Made by a program: the position numbers and the translations under genes
Part shown: in pieces, positions 5,261-7,709 of the stretch
How the letters are laid out: the number at the start of each line of letters is the position of its first letter
Numbering within the stretch: position 1 is the stretch's first letter
The notes under the pieces: model-generated
What the model saw: the letters and a program-made list of their open reading frames with translations, nothing else
What the model was told of the DNA's origin: nothing
The model's database searches: none
Source of the DNA: Mariprofundus sp.
GTDB lineage: Bacteria; Pseudomonadota; Zetaproteobacteria; Mariprofundales; Mariprofundaceae
NCBI GenBank assembly: GCA_015485035.1
Contig: WFUI01000243.1
Span: 1-7,709, forward strand
DNA: 7,709 nt
Direction of reading: 5' to 3'

Positions 5261-5991
5261 AACAGCTTGGCATCATTGCTGCGCTTCCTGCGGAGGCGAA
5301 ATGCATCGCTAAACGGCCCGACTATCATCATGCTCTTGTCTCACCACAACCTATTTCAGATCACATATTCCTGAGCATATGCGGCATCGGGTCTGAACAG
5401 GCAGCAAAAGCCGCCACAACCCTGATACAACACGGTGCAAACGCCCTGCTCAGCTGGGGCTGTGCAGGTGCATTATCCACTGATGTGCAACCCGGTGATT
5501 TATTACTGCCACAAATCATTCAGCCTGAAGCATCAGATGCTCTGCCTACAGACCGCGCATGGCACATCCACCTTTCAGGCCTGCTTGCGGATACTTGCAA
5601 CCCCGTCACAGACACGCTGGCTGGCAGTGCGAACATCATTACTGAACCGGCACAAAAACAGGCTTTATACCAATCCAGCGGCGCTATTGCGGTGGATATG
5701 GAGAGTGCCACCATCGCAATACTGGCGCAGAGTGCACATATCCCGTTTATGGCGATTCGCGCCATAGCCGATGATGCAAAAACAGGCATTCCCGCTTACA
5801 TTCACACGGGGATGGATATGTACGGCAATATTCATCCCGCCCGCATACTCAGTCTGTTGCTGACACATCCGGCATCATGGCTTCAGTTGATCAGACTGAG
5901 GCAACAATTCAGCGCAGCGACATCCACTTTATCTCTCGTCGCTAAGACGGTCGGGGTAGATGCTCTTCTACCCCCGGTTCTGTCTGGCTGA
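5257..5991 (+). CDS. hpnG: HpnG, adenosylhopane phosphorylase (nucleosidase family)
   Basis: HpnG removes adenine from adenosylhopane, producing phosphoribosylhopane, the step after HpnH. The 244-residue product has the PNP/UDP phosphorylase fold signature: N-terminal strand LGIIAALPAEAK, GIGSEQA at 43-49, SWGCAGAL at 66-73, the ribose-binding VDMES at 146-150 and RAIADDA at 168-174, whose Asp is the likely base-protonating residue by analogy with nucleosidases. The chosen start is GTG at 5257, sharing GTGA with the shc stop, because it begins right at the first core strand. An in-frame ATG at 5209 would add 16 residues that only re-read shc. No ribosome site is evident, so translational coupling to shc is likely. 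The tail (220-244) is unconserved and encodes a hairpin next to hpnN. Confidence 0.93.
   Translation: MKQLGIIAALPAEAKCIAKRPDYHHALVSPQPISDHIFLSICGIGSEQAAKAATTLIQHGANALLSWGCAGALSTDVQPGDLLLPQIIQPEASDALPTDRAWHIHLSGLLADTCNPVTDTLAGSANIITEPAQKQALYQSSGAIAVDMESATIAILAQSAHIPFMAIRAIADDAKTGIPAYIHTGMDMYGNIHPARILSLLLTHPASWLQLIRLRQQFSAATSTLSLVAKTVGVDALLPPVLSG
5953..5974 (+). other. Intercistronic hairpin just before hpnN
   Basis: GGGGTAGA (5953-5960) and TCTACCCC (5967-5974) form a perfect 8-bp stem with a six-base loop, within the last codons of hpnG and 16 bases before the hpnN ATG. No T-run follows, so it is not an intrinsic terminator. Its position would allow it to affect ribosome access to hpnN or mRNA stability. 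Confidence 0.5.
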
Positions 5992-7709
5992 TGCAAATAG
6001 CCGGACACGAACAAAATAAACGCCATTCCTCCCTGAGTAAATTACTGCGCTGGTGGGTCAGCGGCGCATGCAAGAAAACATATTGGATCCTTGCGATTGC
6101 CATCCTTCTTACCACTACAGCATTCCAATACACCACCCATCACCTGGGCTTTAACACCAGCACTCGTGATATGCTGTCCGCTGACTTACCATTCCGTCAA
6201 ACCTACCTGCATTTTGAACAGGGCTTTCCTCAATATACCAACAATATTCTGATCGTTATTGATGCCAACTCCCCGGAAAAAGCCCGCGATGCCGCCAGAC
6301 GGCTGGCTGCCCGACTGGAAAAACAGGATCAACTATTTTTTTCGGTCTATCTGCCACGCGCCAATGCCTTTATGGAAAGCCATGCTCTGCTTTATCAAAG
6401 CATGGGCGAACTGGAACAAAGCGCCAGCGATCTGGCAACCATGCAACCGTTTCTGGGCCGGCTAACTGATGATCTGAGCCTGCGCGGCCTGTTTCTATTA
6501 CTCAAGGATGTGCTTGAAGCCAAAGACACAGCAGATTCAATTGATATCACACCTGTAATAATACCTGTCACGACAGCAATCCGTGCCGTGATGAATCATC
6601 AACATGCACCATTGTCCTGGCAGGAACTCATACAGGGAGAATCATCAGAAGAGGCCTCCAAACAACGCCAGCAATTCATCCTGCTGCAACCGCGCATGGA
6701 TTTCTCCAGTTTCCTGGCCGCCAAACCGGCCATGCAGGCGATAAGAAATGCTGCCTCTGCGCTACAACTTGATGCCGAGCATGGTATTCGCGTACGCTTG
6801 ACCGGTAGCGTCGCATTAAGTCACGATGAACTGGTCAGCGTCAGTACAGGCGCCGGAACAGTGGCATTGCTGGCTTTACTGGTGGTGACTGTGTTGCTGA
6901 CCATCGGCCTGGGTTCATTGCGCTTTGTGGTTGCCACCCTGCTGTGCCTGATCACCGGACTGATACTAACTGCTGCATTTGCCACCCTGACCATTGGCCA
7001 TTTGAATCTGATTTCAGTGGCCTTTGCCGTATTGTATATCGGGCTCGGTGTGGATTACGCTATCCACCTGTGTCTGCGCTGCCAGGAAATTGAACGAACC
7101 GGTCAAAGCACCGTCTCCGCACTGCGCAAAGCTGCCAATGATACCGGCACAGCACTGTTATTGTGTGCAATCACCACGGCTGTCGGTTTTTACTGTTTTG
7201 TACCCACCGATTACACCGGTGTATCGGAACTCGGGATTATATCGGGCAGCGGCATGTTCATCAGCCTGATTGTTACACTCACCCTGCTACCTGCCATTCT
7301 GTGCATGTGGAACAAGTTCATACCGCTTCAGCACAAAAGCAACGTCAAAGCCAAAGGGGCGTCAGTATGGCGATTCCCGACGCCGCTTTCACTTGAGGGT
7401 CACGCATGCATGGTTCGTATTATGGCGATAATCGCGGCACTGGTTGCGGCCATATGGTTGCCACAGGCAAGATTCGACTATAACCCGATCAATCTGCGAG
7501 ATCAGGCCAGTGAATCAGTCACGACCTACCGCGACTTGGTTGCCAGCCACAACATATCTCCCTCCAGCATCATGGTGCTGACACCCGATCCACAACAGGT
7601 GCAAACCATTCAGCAACGACTGGAACGACTGGACTCAGTAGATAAAACTATCTCCCTGTTGAATTTCATTCCACAGGATCAGGATGAGAAACTTGCCATT
7701 ATTGATGAT
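5991..7709 (+). CDS. hpnN: HpnN, hopanoid RND-type transporter (3' end missing)
   Basis: HpnN is an inner-membrane RND/MMPL-family protein required in some bacteria to move hopanoids to the outer membrane. The frame is open for 573 codons to the window edge; the family is about 850-900 residues, so roughly the last third is missing. Visible layout: cytoplasmic start, TM1 (31-47), large periplasmic domain (48-286), a bundle of five membrane segments at about 288-305, 311-332, 337-353, 385-404 and 415-438, then a cytoplasmic linker, TM7 (474-489) and the start of the second periplasmic domain. GLGVDYAIHL at 351-360 is the hallmark motif at the end of TM4, matching G-[VI]-D-[YF]-A-I in this family. 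The ATG overlaps the hpnG stop by one base (TGATG), indicating translational coupling; there is no clear ribosome site. The HpnN name rests on this topology plus its shc-hpnG neighbours. Confidence 0.92.
   Translation, partial: MQIAGHEQNKRHSSLSKLLRWWVSGACKKTYWILAIAILLTTTAFQYTTHHLGFNTSTRDMLSADLPFRQTYLHFEQGFPQYTNNILIVIDANSPEKARDAARRLAARLEKQDQLFFSVYLPRANAFMESHALLYQSMGELEQSASDLATMQPFLGRLTDDLSLRGLFLLLKDVLEAKDTADSIDITPVIIPVTTAIRAVMNHQHAPLSWQELIQGESSEEASKQRQQFILLQPRMDFSSFLAAKPAMQAIRNAASALQLDAEHGIRVRLTGSVALSHDELVSVSTGAGTVALLALLVVTVLLTIGLGSLRFVVATLLCLITGLILTAAFATLTIGHLNLISVAFAVLYIGLGVDYAIHLCLRCQEIERTGQSTVSALRKAANDTGTALLLCAITTAVGFYCFVPTDYTGVSELGIISGSGMFISLIVTLTLLPAILCMWNKFIPLQHKSNVKAKGASVWRFPTPLSLEGHACMVRIMAIIAALVAAIWLPQARFDYNPINLRDQASESVTTYRDLVASHNISPSSIMVLTPDPQQVQTIQQRLERLDSVDKTISLLNFIPQDQDEKLAIIDD

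Overview
The window is a piece of a proteobacterial chromosome of roughly 50% GC, dominated by genes for making and handling hopanoids (bacterial sterol-like membrane lipids). The domain set (HpnH, HpnM, squalene-hopene cyclase, HpnG, HpnN), CCA-encoding tRNA genes and Sec-type signal peptides fit a Gram-negative member of the Pseudomonadota. I cannot place it below phylum from sequence reading alone.

Layout. 1-410 (minus): start of a small lipoprotein that resembles the DUF2155 family, cut by the window edge and starting with TTG. 411-824: no gene, but two diverged copies of a repeat trailing a tRNA gene. 825-1029 (minus): two serine tRNA genes, anticodons UGA then GCU in transcription order. 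1030-1151: short spacer with hairpins and a weak promoter candidate. 1152-2925 (minus): hpnH followed by hpnM. 2926-3211: divergent control region with a 9-bp dyad. 3212-7709 (plus): shc, hpnG and hpnN, packed with 1-4 base overlaps. hpnN runs off the right edge.

How the genes work together. Shc cyclises squalene to hopene (diploptene). HpnH, a radical SAM enzyme, joins a 5'-deoxyadenosyl group to it to make adenosylhopane. HpnG removes adenine to give phosphoribosylhopane, the precursor of bacteriohopanetetrol. HpnN (RND-type exporter) and HpnM (MlaC/Ttg2D-like periplasmic lipid-binding protein) belong to the export side, moving hopanoids toward the outer membrane. Squalene synthesis genes (hpnCDE) are not in the window.

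The main signal not explained by ordinary genes lies downstream of tRNA-Ser(GCU). Two units start with copies of the tRNA 3' end (16 of 17 bases identical). They share a distal block (39 of 51 identical) containing a stem supported by three compensatory base-pair changes. The first unit also carries an inverted, near-complementary copy of the tRNA T-arm/acceptor region. This recalls the tRNA-end repeats of the E. coli tyrT operon and suggests a structured trailer RNA.
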